Origin: Paragemmobacter straminiformis
GTDB taxonomy: Bacteria > Pseudomonadota > Alphaproteobacteria > Rhodobacterales > Rhodobacteraceae
Direction: 5' to 3'
Length of the DNA stretch: 64,000 nt
Assembly: GCF_014243445.1 (NCBI RefSeq)
Contig: NZ_JACLQD010000003.1
Coordinates: 124,001 to 188,000 of the forward strand
Under the pieces are notes generated by a model. The model was given only the letters and a program-made list of their open reading frames with translations. It ran no database searches and was not told the origin of the DNA. Positions within the stretch are counted from its first letter, which is position 1. Every line of letters starts with the position of its first letter. Shown one piece after another: positions 1-8,681 of the stretch. A program made the position numbers and the translations under genes.

Positions 1-201
1 GCTGTTCCCGAAGCGGGCGAGGTGGACGAGGCGTTCGACGTGCCGCTGTCCCATGTGCTGGACCCTGCGCGCTACCGGATCGAGCGGCGGCGCTGGCGCG
101 GGGAATGGCGGCGTTATTACGCGGTGCCGTGGGGGCCGTATTACATATGGGGCGCCACGGCGCGGATCTTGCGCGGTTTGGCCGACAGGGTGCAGGGATG
201 A
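1..201 (+). CDS. NUDIX hydrolase (CoA pyrophosphatase-like), C-terminal part
   Basis: This is the last 66 codons of a gene that begins before the window. The reading frame from base 1 ends in TGA at 199-201. The segment carries the C-terminal pattern of CoA/ADP-ribose-type NUDIX hydrolases: an acidic stretch, then a 'VPLSHVLDPARYR'-like strand, a basic 'RRRWRGEWRRYYAVPWGPYYIWG' region and a closing helix ATARILRGLADR. The NUDIX box itself would lie upstream and cannot be seen. Members cleave the pyrophosphate of CoA derivatives in the cytosol. The stop overlaps the start of cca (ATGA), so the two are probably translationally coupled, an arrangement I recall as common in Rhodobacterales. The family is fairly sure; the substrate is inferred. 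Confidence 0.75.
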   Translation, partial: AVPEAGEVDEAFDVPLSHVLDPARYRIERRRWRGEWRRYYAVPWGPYYIWGATARILRGLADRVQG

Positions 202-1340
202 GGGTCGCGGGTCCGTGGATCGGCGATGCGGATGCCCAGGCGGTTTGCGCGGCGATTGTCGCGGGCGGATTTAAGGCGCTTTTCGTGGGTGGCTGCGTGC
301 GCAACGCGCTGCTGGGCGCTGCGGTCGCCGACTACGACATCGCCACCGATGCAACGCCTGAAACAGTCACTAACCTTGCGGAAAAGGCCGGTCTTAAGGC
401 GGTGCCTACGGGAATTGACCACGGCACGGTGACCGTGGTTTCAGGCGGAAAGCCGCATGAGGTGACGACATTTCGCCGCGATGTGGAAACCGACGGGCGG
501 CGGGCGGTGGTGGCCTTTTCCCCGGACGTTGCCGAAGATGCGGCGCGGCGCGATTTCACCATGAACGCGCTTTACGCGACCGCCGAGGGCGAGCTGATCG
601 ACCCGCTTGGCGGCCTTGCGGATTTGCAGGCGCGGCGGGTGCGCTTTGTGGGCGATGCGGGCCAAAGGATCGCCGAGGATTATCTGCGCATCCTGCGGTT
701 CTTCCGGTTCCATGCCTGGTATGGCGATGTGGCGGGCGGGATAGACCCCGAAGGTCTTGCCGCATGTGCAGCACTTTCGGCCGGAATAGAGACGCTTTCG
801 CGCGAACGTATCGGGGCCGAGATGCGCAAGCTTCTAGCCGCGCCCGACCCCGCCCCCGCAGTGGCGAGCATGGCGCGTGCGGGGGTTCTTGCGGCGGTGC
901 TGGCGGGGGCGGATGACCGCGCCTTGGCGCCGCTGGTCCATCTGGAAGCGGGGCGCGCGCCGCGATGGCAGGCGCGGCTGGCGGTGCTGGGCTTGCAGGA
1001 TTGGTCCAAGGCGCTGCGCCTGTCGCGGGCCGAGGCGCGGGATATGGCGGCGCTGCGCGAAGCCGTGGGGTCGCTGCACCGGCCTGCCGCCCTGGGCTAT
1101 CTGCTTGGGGCCGATCTGGGGGCGGATGCCGTGTTGGTGCGCGCCGCGCTGATGGAACAACCCCTGCCCGACGGGTGGCAGGCCGAGGTTGCGCGCGGTG
1201 CCGCATCGGTGCTGCCCGTGACGGCGGCAGACCTGATGCCCGCCCTGTCTGGCCCCGCGCTGGGCGCGCGGTTGAAACAGATCGAACAGCGGTGGCTTGC
1301 CGCCGATCTGCGGGCAAGTCGCGCCGAGTTGCTTGGCTGA
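198..1340 (+). CDS. cca: CCA tRNA nucleotidyltransferase / poly(A) polymerase family
   Basis: Adds or repairs the 3'-CCA end of tRNAs using CTP and ATP, in the cytosol. The 380-residue protein has the class II nucleotidyltransferase head: GGCVRNALLG at about residues 31-40, the metal-binding pair in VADYDIATDA at about 44-53, RRDFTMNALY at about 117-126 and the helix RILRFFRFHAWYG near 165-180. The C-terminal half is the all-helical tRNA-binding body and is Ala/Arg-rich. I chose ATG 198 because it overlaps the upstream stop (ATGA); an in-frame start at 105 would lie inside the NUDIX gene. The neighbouring NUDIX gene suggests a housekeeping operon. Both tRNA genes in this window encode CCA, so repair rather than de novo addition may be the main job for those. 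Family assignment is firm. Confidence 0.92.
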   Translation: MRVAGPWIGDADAQAVCAAIVAGGFKALFVGGCVRNALLGAAVADYDIATDATPETVTNLAEKAGLKAVPTGIDHGTVTVVSGGKPHEVTTFRRDVETDGRRAVVAFSPDVAEDAARRDFTMNALYATAEGELIDPLGGLADLQARRVRFVGDAGQRIAEDYLRILRFFRFHAWYGDVAGGIDPEGLAACAALSAGIETLSRERIGAEMRKLLAAPDPAPAVASMARAGVLAAVLAGADDRALAPLVHLEAGRAPRWQARLAVLGLQDWSKALRLSRAEARDMAALREAVGSLHRPAALGYLLGADLGADAVLVRAALMEQPLPDGWQAEVARGAASVLPVTAADLMPALSGPALGARLKQIEQRWLAADLRASRAELLG

Positions 1341-1397
1341 CGGTTTCCCTTTGGTTTCAACGGGCCTATATCGTTTGCGAACAGTGCGAGAGGCTTT

Positions 1398-3248
1398 GTG
1401 GTGTTTTCCTTCTTTGAAGGCCTCGTCGACCCTTATGGTCCTTACGAGCAGAACGATACGCCCGCGCGGCGGCTTTGGCCGTTTCTGCGCGAATACATCC
1501 GCCCTTTCCGGCGCGTGTTCGCGATTACGGGCTTTCTGTCGGTCGTCACGGCTTTTGCCGATGTGGCGCTGATCTGGTACGTCGGGCGGATCGTCGATCT
1601 GCTGTCGGTGGCAACCCCGGCCGAGTTCTGGGCGGCGCACGGGACCGAGGTGATGCTGGTCGCCCTTGCGCTGGTCGCGGTGCGGCCGGTGTTGCAGGTT
1701 ACGCATGTGGCGCTGCTGCACAACACGATCATGCCGAACTTCGGCACGATGATGCGCTGGCGGGCGCATGGGCATGTAATCCGCCAGCCCGTCGGCTGGT
1801 TCGAAAGCGATTTCGCGGGGCGCATCGCCAACCGGATCATGCAGACGCCGCCGGCGGCGAATGATGCTGTGTTCCAGACATTCGACGCGGTGAGCTTTGC
1901 GTCGGTCACGGTGGTCGGCGCGGGGATCATGCTGGCGGATGCCGACTGGCGGCTGCTGGTGCCGCTGGTGGTGTGGTTCGTTCTTTATGCCGCGCTGGTG
2001 CGCTGGACGGTGCGACGGGCAGGGCCTGCGTCGAAGGCGGCGTCGGATGCGCGGTCGGCCATCACGGGGCGGGTGGTGGATGCCTATACCAACATCCATT
2101 CGGTCAAGCTGTTCGCCCAGAACGACCGCGAGATGGTCTACGCCCGCGAGGTGATCGAAACCGCGCGCGAGGCGTTCAAGGCCGAGCAGCGCATCACGAC
2201 CAAGATGGACCTGTCGCTGACGTTGCTGAACGGGGCTTTGATCGTGACGATCACTGGGCTGGCGGTCTATCTGTGGATGCAGGGGTCGGCCACGGTGGGG
2301 ACGGTGGCGGCCGCCTCGGCGCTGGTGCTGCGGCTGAACAATATGACCTATTGGATCATGTGGGCGTTTTCGTCGCTCGTGCAGTCGCTTGGCGTGGTGC
2401 AAGAGGGCATGGAGACGATCACCCAGCCGATCACGCTGGTCGATGCGGCGGGGGCGCAGCCCTTGCGGTTCGAACGCGGGATGATCGAGGTGCAGGAGGT
2501 CAGCCACCATTACGGGCGCGGGTCGGGCGGGTTGGAGAAGCTGTCGCTGACGGTCAAACCGGGCGAGAAGATCGGGCTTGTCGGCCGCTCTGGCGCCGGA
2601 AAATCAACCTTGGTGCGGCTGATGCTGCGGTTTTACGACTGCGAGGGCGGACGCATCCTGATTGACGGGCAGGATATCGCGGGCGTCACGCAGGACAGTT
2701 TGCGCCGCCAGATCGGGATGGTGCAGCAGGACAGCAGCCTGATGCACCGTTCGGTGCGGGACAACATCCTTTACGGACGCCCGGATGCCGGCGAGGCGGC
2801 GATGATTGCCGCCGCGAAACAGGCCGAGGCGCATGATTTCATTCTGACACTGGAAGACCCGCAGGGACGGCGCGGCTATGATGCCCATGTGGGCGAGCGC
2901 GGGGTCAAGCTGTCGGGCGGGCAGCGGCAGCGGGTGGCGCTGGCGCGGGTGATCCTGAAGGATGCGCCGATCCTGATTCTGGACGAGGCGACAAGCGCGC
3001 TGGATTCCGAAGCCGAGGCCGCGATTCAGGCCGCCCTGTCGGGGGTGATGCAGGGCAAGACGGTCATCGCCATTGCGCACCGGCTTTCGACCATTGCCGC
3101 GATGGACCGGATCGTCGTGCTGGAAGATGGCCATATCGCCGAAGACGGCACCCATGCGGAACTTTTGCAGCGGAACGGTCTTTATGCGCGGTTCTGGGCG
3201 CGGCAATCGGGCGGCTTTATCGGATCGGAAGAGGAGGCGGCGGAATGA
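1398..3248 (+). CDS. ABC transporter, fused permease/ATP-binding exporter (subunit 1)
   Basis: A 616-residue type IV ABC half-transporter: six membrane helices in residues ~35-335, then an ATPase. Visible ATPase motifs are Walker A GRSGAGKST at ~396-404, signature LSGGQRQR at ~505-512, Walker B ILILDE at ~525-530 with the catalytic Glu, and switch His in AHRLSTI at ~560. Its stop overlaps the start of a second, similar half-transporter (3245), so the two very probably form a heterodimer. Both ATPases keep a catalytic Glu, so neither site looks degenerate. Substrate is unknown; relatives export lipids, drugs or peptides. GTG 1398 is used, with a second in-frame GTG directly after it (1401) equally possible behind a GAGAGG ribosome site. 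Confidence 0.88.
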   Translation: MVFSFFEGLVDPYGPYEQNDTPARRLWPFLREYIRPFRRVFAITGFLSVVTAFADVALIWYVGRIVDLLSVATPAEFWAAHGTEVMLVALALVAVRPVLQVTHVALLHNTIMPNFGTMMRWRAHGHVIRQPVGWFESDFAGRIANRIMQTPPAANDAVFQTFDAVSFASVTVVGAGIMLADADWRLLVPLVVWFVLYAALVRWTVRRAGPASKAASDARSAITGRVVDAYTNIHSVKLFAQNDREMVYAREVIETAREAFKAEQRITTKMDLSLTLLNGALIVTITGLAVYLWMQGSATVGTVAAASALVLRLNNMTYWIMWAFSSLVQSLGVVQEGMETITQPITLVDAAGAQPLRFERGMIEVQEVSHHYGRGSGGLEKLSLTVKPGEKIGLVGRSGAGKSTLVRLMLRFYDCEGGRILIDGQDIAGVTQDSLRRQIGMVQQDSSLMHRSVRDNILYGRPDAGEAAMIAAAKQAEAHDFILTLEDPQGRRGYDAHVGERGVKLSGGQRQRVALARVILKDAPILILDEATSALDSEAEAAIQAALSGVMQGKTVIAIAHRLSTIAAMDRIVVLEDGHIAEDGTHAELLQRNGLYARFWARQSGGFIGSEEEAAE

Positions 3249-5095
3249 GCGCCCTGTCACGGCTTGGCGACTGGATCGATGCCTTCCGCCCCGCGGATGG
3301 CCCGCCGCCGCAAAAGCTGGGCGCGTTCATGAACTGGTGCCTTTCGGGGTCGTGGCCGATGCTGGTTCTGGCGGGGGTGATCTCGTCGCTGTCGGGGGTG
3401 ACCGAGGTTGTTTCGGCGCTGATCATGGGTTGGGTGATCGATGCGGCCATTGCATCGGGGCCGACGGGGTTTTTCACCGACCATATGCGGCTGATCGTCG
3501 GGTCGATCCTGTTCTACATGGTGCTTCGGCCGCTGGCCTTTGGCGTGTCGTCGGCGTCGAACGCCATCGTCATCGGGCCGAACGTGATGCCGCTGGTGCT
3601 GAGCCGCCTGCATCGCTGGACGCTGGGGCAGGCGGTGACCTTTTTCGACAACGATTTCGCCGGACGCATCGCGCAAAAGCAGATGCAGGCGGCGCGGGCT
3701 GTCACGGATGTGGCGACCGAGATCATCAACACGGTGTGTTTCGCCTTGGCCTCGGTCATCGGGTCGGTGATCTTTTTGCTGGCGATCGACTGGCGCATCG
3801 CGGCGGCGCTGGCGGTCTGGCTGGTGGGCTATGTGCTGCTGATCCGGTTCTTCATGCCGCGCGTGCGGGTCAACTCGGCCAGCCGTGCCAGTGCGCGGGC
3901 GATGGTTTCGGGGCAGGTCGTCGATACGATTACCAATATCAAGACCGTTAAGCTGTTCGCCCACGCCGCATTCGAGGACCGGGTCGCGCTGAAGGCGATG
4001 GAGGTTTTCCGCGAGAGCAGTGTCGAATTCGGAGAGATTTCCACCTGGTTCCGCTTGTCGCTGATGGGGATCGCGGGGGTGTTGCCCGTGCTGCTGATCG
4101 GCGGATCGGTGCTGTTGTGGCAGCAGGGGCTTGCGACCGAGGGCGCGATTGCGGCTTCGGGGGCGATTGCCATGCGGATCGCGCAGATGTCGGGCTGGGT
4201 CAGTTTCACCCTGATGTCGATTTACACCAGCGTGGGCGAGGTCGAGGACGCGATGAAAACGCTGTCGGTGCCGCATACGCTGGCCGATGCCGAGGGCGCG
4301 CAGGACCTGCCGCGCGTGACCGGCGAAGTGCGGTTCGATCACGCCTCGTTCGCCTATGGGCGGCGGCGCGGCGGGGTCAGGGACATAGACCTGACCATCC
4401 GCGCGGGCGAAAAGCTGGGCATCGTGGGGGCTTCGGGGGCGGGGAAATCCAGCCTCGTGTCGCTGCTTCTGCGGCTTTACGACACCGAGGAAGGCGCCGT
4501 TCTGATCGACGGGCATGATGTGAAGACCGTCACGCAGGAAAGCTTGCGGCGGCAGATCGGGATGGTCACGCAGGAAACGGCGATGTTCAACCGCTCGGCG
4601 CGGGACAACATCGCCTATGGTCGGCCCGATGCGACGATGGACGAGATCATCGCGGCGGCGAAACAGGCCGAAGCGCATGATTTCATTCTGAACATGGTCG
4701 ATCACACGGGGCGCAAGGGGTATGACGCCTTTCTTGGCGAACGCGGGGTGAAGCTTTCGGGCGGGCAGCGGCAGCGGATCGCGCTGGCGCGGGCTTTCCT
4801 GAAGGATGCGCCGATTCTGGTGCTGGACGAGGCGACGAGCGCGCTGGATTCCGAAGTCGAGGCCAGCATCCAAGAGGCGTTGGACCGTGTGATGGTGGGC
4901 AAGACGGTGCTGGCAATCGCGCACAGGCTTTCGACCATTTCCGCGATGGACCGGATCGTCGTGCTTGACGATGGGTGCATTGTCGAAGAAGGCACGCATG
5001 ACGAATTGCTCGCCCGTGGCGGGCTGTATGCCCGTTACTGGAACCGCCAATCGGGCGGATTCATCGGGGTGGATGACAAGGAAGCGGCCGAGTGA
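3245..5095 (+). CDS. ABC transporter, fused permease/ATP-binding exporter (subunit 2)
   Basis: The partner of the upstream half-transporter, also 616 residues and clearly a paralogue along its whole length; both end with a RQSGGFIG tail. There is an N-terminal six-helix membrane domain, then an ATPase with Walker A GASGAGKSS, signature LSGGQRQR, Walker B ILVLDEATSALDSE and AHRLSTI. It starts in an ATGA overlap with subunit 1 and its own stop overlaps the GTG of the next gene, so three genes are coupled. The equal length and shared end motif point to an old tandem duplication that became a heterodimer. Substrate unknown; it acts in the cytoplasmic membrane. Confidence 0.88.
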   Translation: MSALSRLGDWIDAFRPADGPPPQKLGAFMNWCLSGSWPMLVLAGVISSLSGVTEVVSALIMGWVIDAAIASGPTGFFTDHMRLIVGSILFYMVLRPLAFGVSSASNAIVIGPNVMPLVLSRLHRWTLGQAVTFFDNDFAGRIAQKQMQAARAVTDVATEIINTVCFALASVIGSVIFLLAIDWRIAAALAVWLVGYVLLIRFFMPRVRVNSASRASARAMVSGQVVDTITNIKTVKLFAHAAFEDRVALKAMEVFRESSVEFGEISTWFRLSLMGIAGVLPVLLIGGSVLLWQQGLATEGAIAASGAIAMRIAQMSGWVSFTLMSIYTSVGEVEDAMKTLSVPHTLADAEGAQDLPRVTGEVRFDHASFAYGRRRGGVRDIDLTIRAGEKLGIVGASGAGKSSLVSLLLRLYDTEEGAVLIDGHDVKTVTQESLRRQIGMVTQETAMFNRSARDNIAYGRPDATMDEIIAAAKQAEAHDFILNMVDHTGRKGYDAFLGERGVKLSGGQRQRIALARAFLKDAPILVLDEATSALDSEVEASIQEALDRVMVGKTVLAIAHRLSTISAMDRIVVLDDGCIVEEGTHDELLARGGLYARYWNRQSGGFIGVDDKEAAE

Positions 5096-6300
5096 AACTG
5101 ACCATCGAGCGGATCGGGCATCTGGGCGACGGAGTTGCGCAGGGGCCGGACGGGTCTGTGTTCGTGCCGGGCGTGCTGCCGGGGGAAGAGGTCGAGGTTG
5201 ACGGGTCCGTGGTGCGGATCGTGACACCAAGCGTCGACCGCAAGAAGCCGCCATGCGTTCATGCCCGCACCTGTGGCGGTTGCCTGATGCAGCACGCTTC
5301 GGATGCTTTCGTCGAGGGCTGGAAAACGGGAATCGTGCGCGGGGCGCTGGCGGGGCAGGGGTTGGAGGCCGCGTTCCGGCCCACCGTCACCTCGCCCCCG
5401 CAAAGCCGCCGCCGGGCGACGCTGGCTGCGCGCAAGACCAAGGGCGGGGCGTTGGTGGGGTTCCATGCGCGGGGGTCGGATGTGATCATCCCCGTGCCGA
5501 ATTGCCAGTTGTTGCATCCCGATCTGGTCGCGACCTTTCCGGCGCTGGAGGCGCTGGTCAGGATTGGCGGCTCGCGGTCGACCGAAGTCGACCTGACGGT
5601 GACGCGCAGTCTGGCGGGGCCGGATGTGGCGGTGCAGGGCGGCAAGGAGATTGACGCGCAGATGCGGCTTGAACTGGCGCGGCTGGCGGAATCGCACGGG
5701 ATCGCGCGGCTGACATGGGGGGGCGAGGTGATCGCCCTGCGCACCGCGCCGATGCAGCGTTTTGGCGCGGCGCTTGTCTCGCCGCCGCCGGGGGCGTTCC
5801 TTCAGGCGACGGCCGAGGGCGAAGCGGCCCTGCTGGCGGGCGTGCGCGAGGCGGTGGGCGGGGCGAAACGGATCGTCGATCTTTTCGCAGGATGCGGGAC
5901 ATTTTCGCTGCCCCTGTCCGAGCAGGCCGAAGTTCTGGCGGTAGAGGGCGAAGCCGCGATGACGGCGGCGCTTGAAAAAGGCTGGCGCAACGCGCAGGGG
6001 CTGAAGCGGGTGACGGTGGAAACCCGCGACCTGTTCCGCCGCCCGATGGAGCCGGACGAGCTGAAAGGCGTGGATGCCGTGGTGATCGACCCGCCCCGCG
6101 CGGGGGCCGAGGCGCAGGTGGCCTGTCTGGCCGCAAGCAAGGTTCCGGTGATTGCCGCCGTGTCGTGCAACCCCGTGACCTTTGCCCGCGATGCGAGGGT
6201 GCTGGTCGCCGCGGGCTGGAAAATCGACTGGGTTCAGGTGGTTGACCAGTTCCGCTGGTCCTCGCATGTCGAATTGGTCGCACGGCTGTCACGGCAATAA
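5092..6300 (+). CDS. SAM-dependent RNA uracil-C5 methyltransferase (RumA/TrmA family)
   Basis: Methylates C5 of a uridine in 23S rRNA or tRNA. The 402-residue protein begins with a TRAM-like RNA-binding region (LTIERIGHLGDGVAQ), followed by the iron-sulfur cysteines Cys55, Cys61 and Cys64 in CVHARTCGGCLMQ, with a likely fourth Cys in VPNCQLL. The Rossmann core shows IVDLFAGCGTFSLPL (SAM binding), VVIDPPRAGAEAQ and the catalytic Cys in AVSCNPVTFARD. The cluster places it with the RlmC/RlmD branch, but the exact target base cannot be read from sequence, so no symbol is given. GTG 5092 overlaps the stop of the ABC subunit. A link to the exporter is not expected; this looks like simple operon neighbourhood. 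Confidence 0.88.
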   Translation: MKLTIERIGHLGDGVAQGPDGSVFVPGVLPGEEVEVDGSVVRIVTPSVDRKKPPCVHARTCGGCLMQHASDAFVEGWKTGIVRGALAGQGLEAAFRPTVTSPPQSRRRATLAARKTKGGALVGFHARGSDVIIPVPNCQLLHPDLVATFPALEALVRIGGSRSTEVDLTVTRSLAGPDVAVQGGKEIDAQMRLELARLAESHGIARLTWGGEVIALRTAPMQRFGAALVSPPPGAFLQATAEGEAALLAGVREAVGGAKRIVDLFAGCGTFSLPLSEQAEVLAVEGEAAMTAALEKGWRNAQGLKRVTVETRDLFRRPMEPDELKGVDAVVIDPPRAGAEAQVACLAASKVPVIAAVSCNPVTFARDARVLVAAGWKIDWVQVVDQFRWSSHVELVARLSRQ

Positions 6301-6400
6301 CGAATCCGTGAGGGATCAAGCCGAATGGCTGCCTATGCAGGCGGCCGATTTTTCGCTATGCGCTTGGGAAAAATATAAACAGGCACGGCGGACAGGCAAA

Positions 6401-6892
6401 ATGTGGTTGGTCAGAGCGTTCTTCGTAGTGGTATTGGCGTTGGGTCTTTCCGCCTGCGGCGGCAAGTTCCGCACCTATAACGGGCCGGAGGTCACCTCGA
6501 TCCAGGTGCATAAATCCGAGCGGAAGATGTATCTGCTGCACAATAACGAAGTGCTGGAACAGTTCGACATCTCGCTGGGCAAGGAACCGGTCGGACCCAA
6601 GCAGTTCGAGGGTGATTTCAAGACACCCGAAGGTGCCTATTACATCAGCCACAAGAACCCCAAGTCGCAGTATCACCTGTCGCTGGGCATTTCCTATCCG
6701 AACCCCGCGCAGGTGGAATATGCCGCGTCGCAGGGCAAGGCGCCGGGCGGGGATATCTTTATCCACGGCGGGCCGCCGCGCCCCGTGAACAAGCGCGACT
6801 GGACGGCGGGCTGCATTGCCGTGACCGACAAGGAAATGGAAGTGATCTATTCGATGGTGAAGCCGGGGACGGTGATTCACATCCTGCCCTGA
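6401..6892 (+). CDS. L,D-transpeptidase (YkuD-fold) lipoprotein
   Basis: A 163-residue envelope protein. ATG 6401 gives a clean lipoprotein signal: positive start, hydrophobic core and lipobox LSAC, so it should be lipidated at Cys ~18. The rest matches the YkuD catalytic domain. An early strand (IQVHKSERKMYLL) is followed by TPEGAYYISHKNP and the active-site block with His in IFIHGGPP and Cys in TAGCIAV. Such enzymes make or cleave L,D-crosslinks in peptidoglycan, or attach proteins to it, in the periplasm. A second enzyme of the fold lies at 7668 with a CAP-domain lipoprotein between them, suggesting a small cell-wall neighbourhood. A longer in-frame ORF upstream is rejected because the signal peptide fixes the start. 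Confidence 0.87.
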   Translation: MWLVRAFFVVVLALGLSACGGKFRTYNGPEVTSIQVHKSERKMYLLHNNEVLEQFDISLGKEPVGPKQFEGDFKTPEGAYYISHKNPKSQYHLSLGISYPNPAQVEYAASQGKAPGGDIFIHGGPPRPVNKRDWTAGCIAVTDKEMEVIYSMVKPGTVIHILP

Positions 6893-6918
6893 CGGGCGGG
6901 GAATGGCGGAAAGACGAA

Positions 6919-6941
6919 GGGGGCCGCGTGGCCCCCTTTTT
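6919..6941 (+). terminator. Intrinsic terminator between convergent genes
   Basis: Perfect 7-bp stem GGGGGCC/GGCCCCC with a 4-nt loop, followed directly by TTTTT. It lies 27 bp after the L,D-transpeptidase lipoprotein stop and just before the 3' end of the CAP-domain gene, so it ends the plus-strand transcript. Confidence 0.85.
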
Positions 6942-6959
6942 GTTGCAACCCGCCGGTTC

Positions 6960-7496
6960 TTACAGACCGCGCACGCCGCCGGTGACCATTGTCCACCAGA
7001 TCTTGCCGTTGGGTTCCTGGAACCATGCAAAGCCGAGTTCGGTCGCCTTGGGGTCGAGAATGACGTTGCGCATGTCGGGCGCGCCCATCCATGTCGCAAG
7101 GGTTTCAAGCTCGGTCTCGTAGGTTTCCGAGATCAGCTCGCCCAGAAGCTTGCCGGTATAGCCGACGCGGTTGACGCGATCGAGCGGCGACGACCCGTCA
7201 GAGCCGAAGTGCCACGGGCGGTTCTGCACCGACATGTCGCGCGAATGCGTAGCCGCGGCGGCGTTGAGTTGCGCGTTATAGGCAAGCGGGCCCATGCCGC
7301 GCGACGACCGCAACGTATTGACCGAGTCGAGCAGGCGGTAGGCAATGGTGCCTTCGCCCTGTGCTGCGATATTGTAGACCTGCGGCAACGGCTTGCCATC
7401 GGCGCCGAGCTGCGGGCGGGGGCCGATGGCCCCGCAGGCCGACAGGAAAGCAAACATGCCTGTCACCAAAACTGTGCGTCTGTCCATCATGCCCAT
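6960..7496 (-). CDS. CAP-domain (SCP/PR-1 family) lipoprotein
   Basis: A 178-residue secreted protein. The N-terminus has a lipoprotein signal ending in FLSACG, then a CAP (YkwD-like) domain with HSRDMSVQNRPWHFG-like and WMGAPDMRNVILDPKATELG-like segments. The two histidines (in THSRDM and PWHFG) and the closing GFAWFQEPNGKIWWTMVTGG strand fit the family. Bacterial CAP proteins are extracytoplasmic and their activity is mostly unknown. It sits between two YkuD-fold genes, which hints at an envelope role, but that is inference. The start could be 7496 or the nearby Met pair at 7490/7487; no strong ribosome site decides it. The 170 bp to the divergent gene at 7668 must hold promoters for both directions. 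Confidence 0.83.
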   Translation of the reverse strand: MGMMDRRTVLVTGMFAFLSACGAIGPRPQLGADGKPLPQVYNIAAQGEGTIAYRLLDSVNTLRSSRGMGPLAYNAQLNAAAATHSRDMSVQNRPWHFGSDGSSPLDRVNRVGYTGKLLGELISETYETELETLATWMGAPDMRNVILDPKATELGFAWFQEPNGKIWWTMVTGGVRGL

Positions 7497-7667
7497 CCGG
7501 CTTTGTTCTGCTCTTGAAGATGCTCATAGCGAAAGGGCGGGGGCAGTTCAAACCCAACTGTGCGTGACCGGTCGGCGGTCGGCGGCGCAGTGACATGTCT
7601 TTGATTTGCTGTAAGCCGCGCAAAGCGGTAAGGAGCGGGTAAATCAGAAACCAAATGGGGCAAGCAG

Positions 7668-8267
7668 ATGAGTGATGACAAGCATGCATTGAACCGCCGC
7701 CTGTTCGTGGGCGGGGCTGCCGCCGTGCTGGGGGCTTCGGCGCTGCCCGCGATGGCGATGGAAAATACGACCGAGATGGAAACGGCGGCCTCGGCCTCGG
7801 TCCGGCACAATGCGTCGAGCTTCCGGATGCTGGATTGGCAGCCCTATTTCGCGAACACGCGCAAGGGGGCCATTCTGGTCGATATCACCTCGCGGGCGCT
7901 GCATTTCTGGTCGGAGGACCAGTCGATCTACAAGCTTTATCCGACCTCGGTGCCGCTGTCGGACGATCTGACGCGCAAGGGCAAGACCGAGGTGATCCAG
8001 AAGGTCGAGAACCCGACCTGGCGGCCCACGCCGTCGATGAAACAGCGCCATCCGGAATGGCCCGATGTCGTCGAAGGCGGCGCGCCGGACAATCCGTTGG
8101 GCGTGCGCGCGCTGTATCTCTCGTGGCCCGCCTACCGGATCCACGGCACGCATGACACGCGCAAGATCGGCCGCCGGTCGAGCAATGGCTGCGTCGGGCT
8201 TTACAACGAGCACATTCTTGAATTGTACGCGCTGGCCCAAGTCGGGACTCAGGTGTTGCTAATTTGA
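7668..8267 (+). CDS. L,D-transpeptidase (ErfK/YbiS/YcfS/YnhG type), Tat-like signal
   Basis: A 199-residue periplasmic enzyme predicted to form 3-3 peptidoglycan crosslinks or anchor proteins. The N-terminus NRRLFVGGAAAVLG followed by ALPAMA resembles a twin-arginine signal with an Ala-x-Ala cleavage site. The YkuD domain is compact: a strand with AILVDITSRALHFW, then TPSMKQRHPEWP, and an active-site block with His in IHGTHD and Cys in SSNGCVGL. The usual SHGCIRM motif reads SNGCVGL here, so His is replaced by Asn before Gly-Cys; this variant is known in the family. It is probably its own unit, divergent from the CAP gene. A 59-aa exported peptide follows after 148 bp. Confidence 0.87.
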   Translation: MSDDKHALNRRLFVGGAAAVLGASALPAMAMENTTEMETAASASVRHNASSFRMLDWQPYFANTRKGAILVDITSRALHFWSEDQSIYKLYPTSVPLSDDLTRKGKTEVIQKVENPTWRPTPSMKQRHPEWPDVVEGGAPDNPLGVRALYLSWPAYRIHGTHDTRKIGRRSSNGCVGLYNEHILELYALAQVGTQVLLI

Positions 8268-8415
8268 CGACAAGGCCTTGAACAGCGGGGGGAATGCTTG
8301 CTGTAAGTTGCATTCTTCCCATCAAGCTGTTTAAGAGAAATCACGAGGAATAATCTTGGGTGCATGCCGTCGCCTCTGCAACATCCGGCGTCATGCGAAA
8401 TCTGGAGGTCTTATC

Positions 8416-8595
8416 ATGAAGAAACTTGCGCTCGTCGCCGCTCTGTCGCTGGCTGCTACCTCGGCTTTCGCCGGCGGTATGGCTGAACCGACCATGGAAC
8501 CGGCTGTTGTCGAAGCGAACACCTCGTCGTCGGCTGGCGGCATCGTTGTTCCGCTGCTGCTCCTCCTGGTCGTCGCGGCTGCTGCCTCGAACTGA
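8416..8595 (+). CDS. Small exported protein of unknown function (59 aa)
   Basis: ATG 8416 follows a perfect GGAGGT ribosome site at 8404-8409, so the gene is very likely real despite its size. The product has a Sec signal (MKKLALVAALSLAATSAFA), a short acidic middle rich in Glu/Pro, a Ser/Gly linker, and a strongly hydrophobic C-terminus (VVPLLLLLVVAAAASN). After signal cleavage the mature peptide would be only about 40 residues and could sit in the inner membrane with its acidic part in the periplasm. Its own 148-bp leader and a strong downstream terminator suggest a single-gene, probably well expressed transcript. I recall similar peptides in other Rhodobacterales but know no function. Confidence 0.75.
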   Translation: MKKLALVAALSLAATSAFAGGMAEPTMEPAVVEANTSSSAGGIVVPLLLLLVVAAAASN

Positions 8596-8614
8596 TCACT
8601 GGATCAATTTCAGG

Positions 8615-8650
8615 AAAGGGTCGGCGGGTTATGCCCGTCGGCCCTTTTCT
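8615..8650 (+). terminator. Intrinsic terminator of the 59-aa exported protein gene
   Basis: A long stem (AAAGGGTCGGCGGG against CCCGTCGGCCCTTT, with G-T pairs) and a short loop, followed by a T-rich tail. It ends 20-55 bp after the stop at 8595. Confidence 0.85.
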
Positions 8651-8681
8651 TTTGTCCGGCGCCGTGATGGCGGTGGAAAAG

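Noticed and set aside
834-2510. 558-residue ORF on the minus strand across cca and the first ABC gene
   Set aside because: It is the antisense of two clear genes, rich in Arg, His and Gln as expected of GC-rich shadows, and matches no family. The same applies to the long shadows at 3257-5254 (-), 17325-19505 (+), 21794-23404 (-), 45602-47662 (-) and others.
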